From an uncultured Parafilimonas sp. (GTDB taxonomy: Bacteria; Bacteroidota; Bacteroidia; Chitinophagales; Chitinophagaceae), in the NCBI GenBank assembly GCA_903882935.1, contig CAIRZB010000072.1, positions 1 to 64,000 of the forward strand: DNA of 64,000 nucleotides. Direction: 5' to 3'. Below, piece by piece: positions 28,814 through 38,121 of the stretch (its first letter is position 1; the number at the start of each line of letters is the position of its first letter). A model generated the notes under the pieces. The model worked only from the letters and a program-made list of their open reading frames with translations. It was not told where the DNA came from and did not search any database. Both the position numbers and the translations under genes were made by a program.

Positions 28814-28844
28814 GCCGTTGTGTTAACAACGGCTTTGCTGTTTT
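28814..28844 (+). terminator. Terminator of the ABC-F gene
   Basis: GCCGTTGT-GTTA-ACAACGGC followed by TTTGCTGTTTT, 26 bp after the stop codon. Confidence 0.8.
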
Positions 28845-28917
28845 AAACATTGGCTGTTGTGCTTAAAAAGATGCTACATGCGGTGGCTGCATGCCTTAAC
28901 TTGCGCCAAATTATTGT

Positions 28918-29772
28918 ATGGCAAGTGCGTATGTAAATTACAACGGCCAAATATACCCCCCAGGCACCTTGTTAATTTCGCCCAATAACAGATCGTTCCG
29001 GTACGGGGACGGTTTTTTTGAAACCATTAAAATGATCAAAGGGCGCGTTGTGTTGGGTGAATTGCATTTTGAGCGCTTATTCAACTCACTAGAAACACTG
29101 CTGTTTGACAAACCAAAATTTTTTACGGCTGCTGCATTGCAAGAGCAAATTATCGCCTTGGCAACCAAAAACAAACACACGGCCAGCGGCAGGATAAGAT
29201 TAACGGTTTTTCGTGGGGAGGGCGGTTTGTACGATGCGCCGGATAACCACCCCAATTACCTAATACAAACCTGGGAGATGAACCCAGCCAACAACCGCCT
29301 TAACGAAAACGGCCTGGTGGTGGGCGTGTTTAAGGATGCTCGTAAAGCCTCCGACCGGTTTTCGCACATTAAAAGCAATAATTACCTTAGTTATGTAATG
29401 GCTTCCATATGGGCGAAGCAGCAAAAGCTAAATGATGCTTTGGTGCTCAACAGCCATGATAACATTGCCGATGCCACCATTGCAAATGTTTTTATTATAA
29501 AAGATGGCATTATACAAACACCGGCGTTAACAGAGGGCTGCGTTGGCGGTACCATGCGCAGGTATTTGCTGCAGTGCATACGCAAGGAGGCCCTGCCATT
29601 GCAAGAAAAATCGATAACATTGGAGGATGTAAAAACAGCGTCGGAAATGTTTTTAACCAATGCGGGCTATGGCATGCGCTGGGTGCAAAGTTGCGGCCAA
29701 ACTAATTATAGCACACAAGCTGCACCCTTGCTATACAAAAACTACGTAGAGCCATTGTATGGAAATTTATAA
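28918..29772 (+). CDS. Class IV (fold IV) PLP aminotransferase or aminodeoxychorismate lyase
   Basis: A PLP enzyme of the branched-chain aminotransferase / D-amino acid aminotransferase / PabC fold. The 284-residue protein shows NNRSFRYGDGFFETIKM near the N-terminus, the PLP lysine in FSHIKSNNYLSYV (K152) and the cofactor-phosphate region TEGCVGGTMRRYLL with EDVKTASEMFLTNAGYGMRW. The short length and RYGDGFFETI favour the PabC-like branch (4-amino-4-deoxychorismate lyase, folate pathway), but sequence alone does not separate that from an amino acid transaminase. No folate genes adjoin it. Confidence 0.82.
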   Translation: MASAYVNYNGQIYPPGTLLISPNNRSFRYGDGFFETIKMIKGRVVLGELHFERLFNSLETLLFDKPKFFTAAALQEQIIALATKNKHTASGRIRLTVFRGEGGLYDAPDNHPNYLIQTWEMNPANNRLNENGLVVGVFKDARKASDRFSHIKSNNYLSYVMASIWAKQQKLNDALVLNSHDNIADATIANVFIIKDGIIQTPALTEGCVGGTMRRYLLQCIRKEALPLQEKSITLEDVKTASEMFLTNAGYGMRWVQSCGQTNYSTQAAPLLYKNYVEPLYGNL

Positions 29773-29878
29773 CGAACGGATTAACCAATAAGGAATGTAG
29801 GGGGTATACAGTGCTGTAGAGTAAACAGTTTTGCATTTAAAATGTTACCCTACCTGTTACCCTAATTTTTATTTGCAT

Positions 29879-31198
29879 ATGGCAACAGTTAACATAATGT
29901 GGTTTAGGCGCGACCTACGTTTGATAGATAACGCAGCACTATACCATGCGCTAAAACAGGGGCAGCCTGTAATACCCATTTTTATTTTTGACAAAAAAAT
30001 ACTGGACGCATTAGAGGACAAACGCGACAGGCGTGTGGAGTTTATACACATTGCATTACAAAAAATGCAGCGCGCCTTGGTGAGTATGCAAAGCAGCCTG
30101 GAGGTATACCATGGCACCCCCGCCGATGTTTTTGCGGAGCTGCTTAAAAAACATACCATTGGCGAGGTGTTTGCGAACGATGACTACGAGCAATATGCCA
30201 TACAACGGGATGCCACTATAGTTACGTTGTTGCAGGCACATAATGTTACATTCTCAGCATTTAAAGACCACGTGATATTTGACAAATACGAAGTATTGAA
30301 GGACGACAAAACGCCTTACACGGTTTTTACCCCTTACAGTAAAAAGTGGAAAGCGGCGTTGACTGATTATTACTTGTCCAGCTACCCTACTGAAAAATAT
30401 TTTGATAACTTTTACCAGTCGCCCCCGCACCCCATGCCCACATTGGAGCAGTTGGGTTTTGAAAAAACGGACCTGTCCTTTCCTTCCGGCGATGTGCCGG
30501 CAGGCTTGATGGAAAGGTATGCGCAAAAGCGCGACTACCCGGCCCAACCAGGTACCAGCCAAGTAGGCGTACACCTGCGTTTTGGCACCGTTAGTATAAG
30601 GCAGCTGGCCACTAAGGCACGCAAATACGGGGAAGTATACTTGAACGAGCTGATATGGCGCGAGTTTTACCACATGATATTGTGGCATTTTCCGCATATT
30701 GGGCGTGGGGAGGCATTTAAACGCGATTACGACCGCATTAAATGGCGGTACGATGAAAAGGAATTCGCGCTTTGGTGCGAAGGCAAAACAGGGTACCCAT
30801 TGGTAGATGCCGGCATGCGGGAACTGAATGCAACAGGCTACATGCACAACAGGGTGCGCATGGTAACAGCCTCGTTTTTAACCAAGCACCTGCTGATTGA
30901 CTGGCGTTTGGGGGAGGCCTATTTTGCCAAAAAACTGCTGGATTTTGATTTTGCCGCCAACAACGGCGGTTGGCAATGGGCCGCCGGCAGTGGCTGCGAT
31001 GCGGCCCCCTACTTTAGGGTGTTTAACCCCACGCTACAGGCCCAAAAGTTTGATAAAGACTTGAAATACATCCGCAAATGGATACCCGAGCTGGAGACAT
31101 TCAACTACCCCCCGCCGATGGTAAAACATGAGTTTGCGAGAGACCGCGTATTGGCAGCGTACAAGGCAGCATTAAAACCCGAGGGGCTGGTACCATAA
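29879..31198 (+). CDS. Deoxyribodipyrimidine photolyase (cryptochrome/photolyase family)
   Basis: A light-driven repair enzyme for cyclobutane pyrimidine dimers. From the ATG at 29879 it has 439 residues; an upstream start would add 16 residues before the family N-terminus MATVNIMWFRRDLRLIDN. The Rossmann-like antenna domain is followed by the FAD domain: QVGVHLRFGTVSIRQLA, LIWREFYHMILWHFP, AGMRELNATGYMHNRVRM and LDFDFAANNGGWQWAAGSGC. These match class I CPD photolyases. It is 106 bp behind the aminotransferase gene and probably has its own promoter. Confidence 0.92.
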   Translation: MATVNIMWFRRDLRLIDNAALYHALKQGQPVIPIFIFDKKILDALEDKRDRRVEFIHIALQKMQRALVSMQSSLEVYHGTPADVFAELLKKHTIGEVFANDDYEQYAIQRDATIVTLLQAHNVTFSAFKDHVIFDKYEVLKDDKTPYTVFTPYSKKWKAALTDYYLSSYPTEKYFDNFYQSPPHPMPTLEQLGFEKTDLSFPSGDVPAGLMERYAQKRDYPAQPGTSQVGVHLRFGTVSIRQLATKARKYGEVYLNELIWREFYHMILWHFPHIGRGEAFKRDYDRIKWRYDEKEFALWCEGKTGYPLVDAGMRELNATGYMHNRVRMVTASFLTKHLLIDWRLGEAYFAKKLLDFDFAANNGGWQWAAGSGCDAAPYFRVFNPTLQAQKFDKDLKYIRKWIPELETFNYPPPMVKHEFARDRVLAAYKAALKPEGLVP

Positions 31199-31236
31199 AT
31201 TTGGCATGTGGCCTACGGGGCCGCCCCCTAACAGGG

Positions 31237-32352
31237 CTACGAACGTTTGCTATAGTTCAACACAGCCCAGGTATTAAATACCAGGCCAATTACAAACATG
31301 GCGGCAAGGTGGTAAGTTATATCGCCCAAGCCGCTACCCTTCAATACCACCATGCGCATTATTTTTATGAAATGGCTTGGCGGAAACGTCTCCACTATAT
31401 ATTGTGCCCATAGCGGCATGCTGTCTATGGATGTAAAAACCCCGCTGAGCATGTTAAAGATGTTGATAAAAAAGAATGCCAGTGACATCGCCTGCATTTG
31501 TGTGTTGGAGTAGGTGGAAATTAACAACCCAAGCCCAAGCATGGCAAACAGGTACATAATGAGCGAGAGGTACAGCGTTACAAGGCTGCCCAACGGCACG
31601 ATACCGTAAATTACCCTTGCTAAAATAAGCCCCATGGTAAAAACAAGGGTAGCCAGCACTAAAAAAGGCAGCAGCTTGCCGATGATGAAAATGTGCTTTT
31701 TTATGGGGGTTACATTTATCTGCTCAATGGTGCCGCTCTCTTTTTCGGCCACAATATTAAAAGCACTTTGCATGGCAGCAAGGGCCGTTATCAGCGTTAC
31801 CAATATGCCTGGTACCATGTAAAGATGGTAGTCCATAAAAGGGTTATACCAGTAATAGGGTGCAACTGTAACCTGGGGGGTGTTGTCTGGTGTGCCATGC
31901 AGCCATTGCAGCCTAATTTGGTTATTAAAATCCTGCATTATACTCGTAAGGTAAGCCCCACCGAGGCTTGCTTTTGTACCCGAAATGGCATTGATGGCCA
32001 CATATATTTTTTCGGTATTCTCCCGAACGAGCGTACGCTCAAAGCCGGCGGGTATGTGCAAGGTGAGGTCGGCTTTGTCTTGTTCCACCAATACCAGTGC
32101 CTCCTTGTATGAGGGCGCATAACCGGTAAGCGTAAAATATCCCGAAGATTTTATTTTATTAATGAGCTTTTGCGAGTAGGTGGAGTGGTCGTTGTCCACC
32201 ACGGCAATATGGATGTTCTTCACCGAATAATCTGCCGCCATGGGCATCAATATCAACTGCACGGCCGGCATAATAAACAGTGTGCGTATAACACCTTTGT
32301 TGCGCATGAGTTGCTTAAACTCTTTCTCCAGCAGAAAAAAAAGTGTTTTCAT
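31237..32352 (-). CDS. ABC-2 type transporter permease (efflux)
   Basis: One of two paired permeases at the end of the tetR-tolC-hlyD-ABC operon. The 371-residue protein has an N-terminal helix (FIMPAVQLILMPMAA), a ~130-residue extracytoplasmic domain and five or six C-terminal helices (LVTLITALAAMQSAF, LATLVFTMGLILARV, MYLFAMLGLGLLIST), the YhhJ/YbhR ABC-2 layout. The conserved EKESGTIEQINVTPI cytoplasmic loop contacts the ATPase. Its start codon overlaps the stop of the previous permease by 4 bp (32349-32352), so the two are translationally coupled and probably form a heterodimer. Confidence 0.9.
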   Translation of the reverse strand: MKTLFFLLEKEFKQLMRNKGVIRTLFIMPAVQLILMPMAADYSVKNIHIAVVDNDHSTYSQKLINKIKSSGYFTLTGYAPSYKEALVLVEQDKADLTLHIPAGFERTLVRENTEKIYVAINAISGTKASLGGAYLTSIMQDFNNQIRLQWLHGTPDNTPQVTVAPYYWYNPFMDYHLYMVPGILVTLITALAAMQSAFNIVAEKESGTIEQINVTPIKKHIFIIGKLLPFLVLATLVFTMGLILARVIYGIVPLGSLVTLYLSLIMYLFAMLGLGLLISTYSNTQMQAMSLAFFFINIFNMLSGVFTSIDSMPLWAQYIVETFPPSHFIKIMRMVVLKGSGLGDITYHLAAMFVIGLVFNTWAVLNYSKRS

Positions 32353-33455
32353 TGCAGTCGTATTTTAAAGCTCCTCAGGCTTATGGTTAACAGAAATGCA
32401 CACATGGCAACGAGTATCAATATCTCCTTCCAAACCGCGGCAAAGCCCAGCCCTTCCAGCATAACCCGTTTAACGATGATAAAAAACCAGCGCGACGGCA
32501 CCAGATTTGCCAGCACTTGCAGCAGCCAAGGCATATTTTCTATGGGGAACAGAAAGCCCGTGAGCAACATGGTGGGCAGCATCATGCCCATCAGGCTACT
32601 GGTCATGGCGGCTTGCTGCGTTTTGGCACCGATTGATAATAACAAGCCCACTGACAGAGACGTTACTATAAACAGTGTGGTGGCAAACACCAGCAGTAAG
32701 AGACTACCCTTAACTTGTAAATCTAAAAATACCGAGCTGAGTATTAGGATGATAAACAGGTTTACGATAGAGATGATGAGGTTGGGCACCAGCTTTGAAA
32801 AGATGATATAAATAGGTTTAAAGGGCGACACAAGCAGTATTTCCATCGTGCCGAGCTCTTTTTCTTTCACTATCGTTACGGATGTCATCATGGTACACAC
32901 CAGCATCAGCACCAAGGCCATAACACCTGGCACAAAGTTGGGCGCCCCTTTCAGTTCAGGGTTGTACAGCATTTGTACCTCTGGTACAATTTGCAGCGGC
33001 TGCCCTGCCGCATTGGCCAGTTGCACATTGTAGGTGTTGATAATGTTCGTGATATAATTGGTGATGGTGGTGGCGGTATTAGGGTCTGACGCGTCGGCAA
33101 TTATTTGTATGGTGGCATGGTTGGTGTGCAATAGGTCCTTACTGAAATTGGCCGGGAAAACTACCGCCATTTTTATGATACCTTTTTTAAAGGCAGCTTC
33201 TAACTGTGCCGTACTTTGGAGGCTTTGTTGCACATCAAAATACCTACTGCCAGCAATTTTTGTAATTATCTGGGTGCTTGTTTCATCCTTGGCATAATCC
33301 ACCACTACTATCTTGCTGTCTTTTATTTCGGTGCTTAGCGCAAAGCCAAACAGCACGATTTGCGCAATCGGCAGCCCGAACAACATCAGCAGCGTCTTCC
33401 GGTCGCGGAAAACCTGCAAAAATTCTTTCCGTATAAAAACCAACAGTTGCTTCAT
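32349..33455 (-). CDS. ABC-2 type transporter permease (efflux)
   Basis: Partner permease of the gene at 31237-32352. The 368-residue protein shares the topology: first helix LLMLFGLPIAQIVLFGFAL, a long periplasmic domain (residues ~45-170) and a C-terminal helical bundle including VPGVMALVLMLVCTMMTS. The loop EKELGTMEILLVSPF corresponds to the ATPase-contact motif of YbhS/YhhJ-type exporters. The two permeases are paralogues but clearly different, as in ybhS-ybhR. It lies 93 bp after the ATPase gene at 33549-34286. Confidence 0.9.
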   Translation of the reverse strand: MKQLLVFIRKEFLQVFRDRKTLLMLFGLPIAQIVLFGFALSTEIKDSKIVVVDYAKDETSTQIITKIAGSRYFDVQQSLQSTAQLEAAFKKGIIKMAVVFPANFSKDLLHTNHATIQIIADASDPNTATTITNYITNIINTYNVQLANAAGQPLQIVPEVQMLYNPELKGAPNFVPGVMALVLMLVCTMMTSVTIVKEKELGTMEILLVSPFKPIYIIFSKLVPNLIISIVNLFIILILSSVFLDLQVKGSLLLLVFATTLFIVTSLSVGLLLSIGAKTQQAAMTSSLMGMMLPTMLLTGFLFPIENMPWLLQVLANLVPSRWFFIIVKRVMLEGLGFAAVWKEILILVAMCAFLLTISLRSFKIRLQ

Positions 33456-33548
33456 TCGCTTTGATTTAGCCGAAAGCTTTGATTTTCAAGCCTTACACCA
33501 AAAACTTTACTTTATTTGTAATGACTTACTGACCCAATGACCGATTGA

Positions 33549-34286
33549 CTATTCTGACCTTTTGGCTTTTCTGGCCAGTTCGTAAAAAACATCCTCAATA
33601 TTATCGTACCCGTATTTTTTCTTAAGTTTTGCCGGGCTGTCCAATGCTGCAATCACCCCATCTACCATAATGCTCACCCGGTTACAGTATTCTGCCTCAT
33701 CCATGTAGTGGGTCGTTACAAACACCGTAACCCCTTTGTCGGCGGCATGGTAAATCAAATCCCAAAACTGGCGGCGGGTAACAGGGTCAACCCCGCCGGT
33801 GGGTTCGTCCAAAAAAACAATATCGGGGCTATGTACCAATGACACTGAAAAGGCAAGTTTCTGTTTCCAACCCAGTGGCAGGTCGCGCACTAATGTTTTG
33901 GCTTCCTTTTCCAATTGAAGCTCTGCCAATAACTCCAGCGTTTTTGCTTTAATCTCTTTAATTTCCATCCCGTAGATGCCTCCGTAAAACCGGATGTTCT
34001 CTGTAACAGTTAAATCATCATACAGGCTAAACTTTTGGCTCATGTACCCAATCCTGCGTTTTATTTGGTCAGTTTGGGTATAAACATCAAAGCCGGCAAT
34101 TGTTGCCTTGCCGGATGAGGGCATCAGCAGCCCGCAAAGCATACGCATCGCGGTGGTTTTGCCCGCACCGTTTGCGCCTAAAAAGCCGAATATCTCGCCT
34201 TTCTCCACCTCAAATGTCAGTTCGTTGGCAGCCACAAAGGCACCAAAGCGTTTGGTTAGTTTATCGGTTTTAATTACTGGTCGCAT
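33549..34286 (-). CDS. ABC transporter ATP-binding protein (efflux)
   Basis: A 245-residue single-domain ATPase. Walker A GANGAGKTTAM, Q-loop region YMSQKFSLYDDLTV, Walker B DIVFLDEPTGGVD and the switch histidine VFVTTHYMDEA are present. The signature position reads LPLGWKQKLAFSVSL, the variant found in the second half of YbhF/CcmA-type exporters. Together with the sibling ATPase upstream it corresponds to the two halves of E. coli YbhF, here encoded separately. It energises the two permeases downstream. Confidence 0.92.
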   Translation of the reverse strand: MRPVIKTDKLTKRFGAFVAANELTFEVEKGEIFGFLGANGAGKTTAMRMLCGLLMPSSGKATIAGFDVYTQTDQIKRRIGYMSQKFSLYDDLTVTENIRFYGGIYGMEIKEIKAKTLELLAELQLEKEAKTLVRDLPLGWKQKLAFSVSLVHSPDIVFLDEPTGGVDPVTRRQFWDLIYHAADKGVTVFVTTHYMDEAEYCNRVSIMVDGVIAALDSPAKLKKKYGYDNIEDVFYELARKAKRSE

Positions 34287-34543
34287 AATATCAGTTTATA
34301 GTTTCCCGTTTGTTGTTTATCGTTTTCGGCCTCATCACGTCATACTATTTGCCATCTTCCATCAACAGGAAACCGGAAACTGGCAATGCTATATTTCAAG
34401 TTTTTAGGGTATACGTTATACTAATCATCCTCCACCAACCGGAAACTGGCAAAAATTTTATTCCTAATTTCCAGTTAATACTCTACAACAGCATCCTACG
34501 CCAACTACAAACTAAAAACTGTAGACTGCAAACCTTTCTTCCC
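34287..34543. repeat. Spacer made of CAGTTT/AAACTG repeat words
   Basis: The 257-bp gap between the two ATPase genes has no gene but several repeat words: CAGTTTATAGTTTCCCGTTT near 34292, GGAAACCGGAAACTGGCAA near 34368, CCGGAAACTGGCAAAAA near 34439 and ACAAACTAAAAACTGTAGAC near 34507. Left-hand words are complements of right-hand words, as in the ccmE-ccmF spacer. Confidence 0.6.
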
Positions 34544-35446
34544 CTATTTTTTCAATAGGCGTATAAAACAGTCTTCTACCGTTGGGGTTATCGTTTCAAT
34601 CGAAACCCCAATATGCCCCTTACTATCCAAATATTGCAGCACCGTGTTGTTCTCGTCATTTTTAAACGTCACGTGTAGCGCATCGCCAAAAGCAAAGCAA
34701 CTGTCGGTGCCGTTGAACGCCCGCATATCCTCCAACAGTTTATAGGCTTTGCCGCCCCTGATGGCAAATAGCTTTACCGGGAATGATTCCACAATTTTTT
34801 CGGGTGTTTCTATAGATAGAATCTTGCCTTTTTGGATAAGCGCAATGCGGTCGCACAGTTTTGCTTCGTCCATATATGCGGTAGACACCAATATGGTGAT
34901 ACCCTGTGCTTTTAGACGCTTCAACATCTCCCAAAACTCCTTCCTTGATACAACGTCAACACCTGTGGTAGGTTCATCCAAAAAAAGTACCACCGGCTTG
35001 TGTATAAGAGCGCAGCATAATGCCAGCTTCTGTTTCATGCCGCCGGAAAGTTTACCTGCACGCCTGTTTTTAAACGGCTCAATTTGTACGTAAATATCTT
35101 TTATCAGGTGGTAGTTTTCCCGAATGGTGGTACCAAACACGGTCGCGAAAAAATTGAGGTTTTCCTCAATTGTAAGGTCTTGGTACAAACTAAATTTACC
35201 GGGCATATACCCTACGCAGTCGCGTATTTTTCCATAGTCTTTTACAACATCAAAACCATTTACAGTTGCTGTGCCTTCGTCGGCCAATAACAAGGTAGTC
35301 AATATCCTGAAAAGCGTTGTTTTACCTGCCCCATCAGGCCCAATCAAACCAAATATTTCCCCCTTGTTTACCGAGAAGTTTATGTTTTGCACTGCCGAAA
35401 CAGTGCCTTTGTTATACGTTTTCTTAATGTTATTTAGCGTTATCAT
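34544..35446 (-). CDS. ABC transporter ATP-binding protein (efflux)
   Basis: The first of two ATPases in the operon (300 residues from the ATG at 35446; three extra residues from an upstream ATG are less likely). Walker A GPDGAGKTTLF, signature KLSGGMKQKLALC, Walker B VLFLDEPTTGVD and ILVSTAYMDEA are all intact. The C-terminal ~80 residues are the extension typical of CcmA/YbhF-N-type exporters. The start overlaps the hlyD stop by 17 bp, so it is co-translated with the adaptor gene. Confidence 0.92.
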   Translation of the reverse strand: MITLNNIKKTYNKGTVSAVQNINFSVNKGEIFGLIGPDGAGKTTLFRILTTLLLADEGTATVNGFDVVKDYGKIRDCVGYMPGKFSLYQDLTIEENLNFFATVFGTTIRENYHLIKDIYVQIEPFKNRRAGKLSGGMKQKLALCCALIHKPVVLFLDEPTTGVDVVSRKEFWEMLKRLKAQGITILVSTAYMDEAKLCDRIALIQKGKILSIETPEKIVESFPVKLFAIRGGKAYKLLEDMRAFNGTDSCFAFGDALHVTFKNDENNTVLQYLDSKGHIGVSIETITPTVEDCFIRLLKK

Positions 35447-36386
35447 TCGCCTCAAATTTTACTTCCCCGTACATGCCTATTTTTATGAACCCGTCGTTTT
35501 TTACCCGTATTTTGATGGCGTATACCAGGTTAGCCCGTTCGTCTTTGGTCTCTATTGTTTTGGGGGTAAATTCCGACTTGTCGGATATCCAGGTAACCGT
35601 GCCGCTGTAGGGCCTGTAGTCGTTGGTACCATTGTCAATAAACACTTTTACCTGCTGCCCAAGTTTTATGGCAGTCAGCTGGCTGCCTGTTATATATGCG
35701 CGCAACGTTAGCGTGTCAATATTGGCAATTTTATACAGTGCTTTGCCTATGCTCGCCATCTCGCCTTGCAGGGCGTATTTGGTGAGTACTACGCCGCTGA
35801 TGGGGTTTATAATTTGGCCTTTGTTTACTTGGTCCTGTATTACTGACACTGATTTTTCCAAGGGCTCTCTCTCACTGAACACGTTGCTGTTTTGGGTGGC
35901 CACATTCGACTCGTTTACGGTAATCTGCTGCTTGGTTACCTCAATCTGCTTTTGCAATTGGTCAATGGCGGCGGTTATATCATCTAATTGCTTTTGTGTG
36001 GCCGCGTCGGCTTTAATCAGGTTTTCGGTCCTAGCTTTTTCCCTTAACTGCTGCGCTAGTTGCGCCTGCTGCACAATAAGCTGCCTTTTAACAAACTCAA
36101 CCTGTGGGCCTACATTGGTTGTTTTTTTGTGCAGCGACTGTATGGTAGCTTCTACCTGCTGTTTTTGCAAAAGTGCGTTTGTAACATCAATTTGCCCCAC
36201 CTTGGCACCGTTGACCAAACTGTCACCTTCTTTAATAGGCAGGAAAAGTATCTGGCCGTTTTGCTGTGCCGACACAATCACTTCATCCGATTCAAACACG
36301 CCAGATGCGTCTGGCTTATTCTTATTCTGGTTGCAAGAGACTGCTGTAGCGGCAAACAAAATGGCTACGGCTGTTAATTTTTTCAT
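35430..36386 (-). CDS. HlyD/YbhG-type periplasmic adaptor lipoprotein
   Basis: A membrane fusion protein linking the inner-membrane ABC pump to TolC. The 318-residue product has a lipoprotein signal (ATAVSCNQN, Cys about 18), a biotinyl-lipoyl half (ILFLPIKEGDSLVNGAKVGQ), a long helical hairpin (about residues 75-185, rich in Gln/Lys/Ala), the second lipoyl half (IINPISGVVLTKYALQGE) and beta-barrel domains (LGQQVKVFIDNG, YPYSGTVTWISDKSEFTPK-like region). It lies between tolC and the ATPases. This order is typical of YbhG-YbhFSR drug exporters. Confidence 0.92.
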   Translation of the reverse strand: MKKLTAVAILFAATAVSCNQNKNKPDASGVFESDEVIVSAQQNGQILFLPIKEGDSLVNGAKVGQIDVTNALLQKQQVEATIQSLHKKTTNVGPQVEFVKRQLIVQQAQLAQQLREKARTENLIKADAATQKQLDDITAAIDQLQKQIEVTKQQITVNESNVATQNSNVFSEREPLEKSVSVIQDQVNKGQIINPISGVVLTKYALQGEMASIGKALYKIANIDTLTLRAYITGSQLTAIKLGQQVKVFIDNGTNDYRPYSGTVTWISDKSEFTPKTIETKDERANLVYAIKIRVKNDGFIKIGMYGEVKFEANDNAK

Positions 36387-36405
36387 GTAGATTATTTTAA
36401 AAATC

Positions 36406-36562
36406 TGAAAGATGGGAAGTCCGGAAAGTCCGGAGGACGGAAACCGCCTAATATCCGGATGTCAGCATTCCCCTATGGTTTTCTCTAATTATTAGTTTGA
36501 CTATTTTTTTTAGTTCTTCGGGTTTTCCCGCCTTCCCCTCTTTCCGACTTGCCAGCCTCTTC
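36406..36562. repeat. TCCGGA/GGAAAG word repeat between tolC and hlyD
   Basis: Left words GGGAAGTCCGGAAAGTCCGG and GGACGGAAA (36414-36444) face right words with the complement sense (TTTTCCCGCC, CTCTTTCCGACTTGCC, 36533-36553). The region has no gene and reads as an imperfect inverted repeat of purine-rich words. Confidence 0.45.
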
Positions 36563-37864
36563 CTAGTTCCCCCCACTCGTCGTCTTCACTGCATACATTG
36601 CCAGCAGCCATTGTATTTCATGCAACACTTTATTTTGCCGGGCCTCGCTTTCTGCATTAATGTCCTGTAGGTAATCGTTGGTAGTGATAACCCCGTTCGC
36701 CAATTGTGCCGCCGATGCGGTTTTTACTGATTCACGTAGACTTATAATGGCATTATCTGATTGCATCAGCTGCTGGTACCTCGCAATGTCAGCATTTTGC
36801 TGTTTGAGGGTGACCGAAGTATTGAATAAGAAAGTGTTGCGTTGCACATCCGCCATTAACTGATTATTTTTATTGATCAAAAGGTCTTTCTTTAGTGTAT
36901 ATAGTCCGCCTATGTTCCAGCTTAATCGGAGTCCTGTTAGGTAATACCCTGAAAGATTTGCCGCCAACAGGTTTACGGGGGAAGGCTGGCCCAAACCGCC
37001 TTGGAAAAACGCGTTGACCTGCGGGTAGTTGTTCAGCTTGGTTAACCGTTGTTGCAGTTGGTATTGCTTTATTTGTGCTGCATAAGCTTTAAGCTCAGGC
37101 CTTGTAATGGAATCTTGCAGCAAAGGCACCTGCGGTTTAACCAAAATAACATCTTCCCCTACCGGCTGGTTTAAAAACAGCCCCAACATGTCGGTGTATG
37201 ATTTACGGGCTGCCTTCAAATCAATGGAGTGCTGGTCTGTTTGCAGCAATTGCGCTTTTAGCTTGTTCAGGTTATTCCTAAAGTCCGTGCCGTTGGCAAT
37301 GGCGGCCTGCACCCTGTTTATGCCGGTTTGTATGTCGGTTTTGGAAAGTTCGTTTTGTGCCAACTGGCCATCAACCAGCAATATGCCAAAAAAAAGCTGG
37401 TTTATGCGTTCCTTCAACGCATATAGTTGCGTTTGTAAATTTTGCAGCTGCAGGTCGGCGCTTGCTTTGCTAATTTCCCTGTTTTGCCTGTTAATTTCAA
37501 AACCAGTTAGTGTTTGGGTTATTTCTCCGTATAGCTTATACTGGTCTTTGCCCACCGTGGGTATTTTAAACCCTGGTACTGAAATTTTGGTCACGTCGCT
37601 TTGGTAGGTGGCTGCACCGTTAACAGCAAACTGGGGGTACACCATTTTGGCAATATTGTCAATAGTAAAATTCTTGGTTTCCTCAATTAACCCCCGCTGC
37701 TTGGTTAACGGGTAATTGGCTTCTGCCAAATTGTAGCATTGCTCTAGGGTAAGCATAGTGGTTTGCGCTTTTGCTGTTAGAGCGCAAAACAGCAGCGTAG
37801 CAACGGATAACCATCGCAGCGGGTGTGTTTTTTTATTGACCAACATATTGATTTTCATATTCAT
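36563..37864 (-). CDS. TolC family outer membrane efflux protein
   Basis: The outer-membrane channel of the efflux operon. I take the ATG at 37864 (433 residues; the ATG at 37858 is equivalent), because it leaves a signal peptide (HPLRWLSVATLLFCALTAKA) directly before the mature start TTMLTLEQCYNLAEANYP. A longer frame to 38026 adds unlikely residues. The family pattern is present: two repeated helical halves with LQLQNLQTQLYALKERINQL and the strand segments, ending WLLAMYAVKTTSGGN. It follows tetR by 257 bp and precedes hlyD. Confidence 0.9.
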   Translation of the reverse strand: MNMKINMLVNKKTHPLRWLSVATLLFCALTAKAQTTMLTLEQCYNLAEANYPLTKQRGLIEETKNFTIDNIAKMVYPQFAVNGAATYQSDVTKISVPGFKIPTVGKDQYKLYGEITQTLTGFEINRQNREISKASADLQLQNLQTQLYALKERINQLFFGILLVDGQLAQNELSKTDIQTGINRVQAAIANGTDFRNNLNKLKAQLLQTDQHSIDLKAARKSYTDMLGLFLNQPVGEDVILVKPQVPLLQDSITRPELKAYAAQIKQYQLQQRLTKLNNYPQVNAFFQGGLGQPSPVNLLAANLSGYYLTGLRLSWNIGGLYTLKKDLLINKNNQLMADVQRNTFLFNTSVTLKQQNADIARYQQLMQSDNAIISLRESVKTASAAQLANGVITTNDYLQDINAESEARQNKVLHEIQWLLAMYAVKTTSGGN

Positions 37865-38121
37865 TCTGTTGTTTAATTCGTTAAAAACGTTCTGCTCGGT
37901 TTTAGCTCTTTTCCGCAACAGTTTAGCCTTGTATCTAATTTGTTCTAAGGCTTTGCCGGTAAATAAAAAGTTGCCAATCATAGTTTTTGCATAGCCGCCA
38001 AGCCCTATCAACAAATGAAGAATCACAAATTTAATACGGTACCGCTCGGCACATTTAGTTTACTAGCGCCAACTGCTTGGCCAGTTAAAAGCCGATACCT
38101 TAAAAGACTTCCAATTTACAG

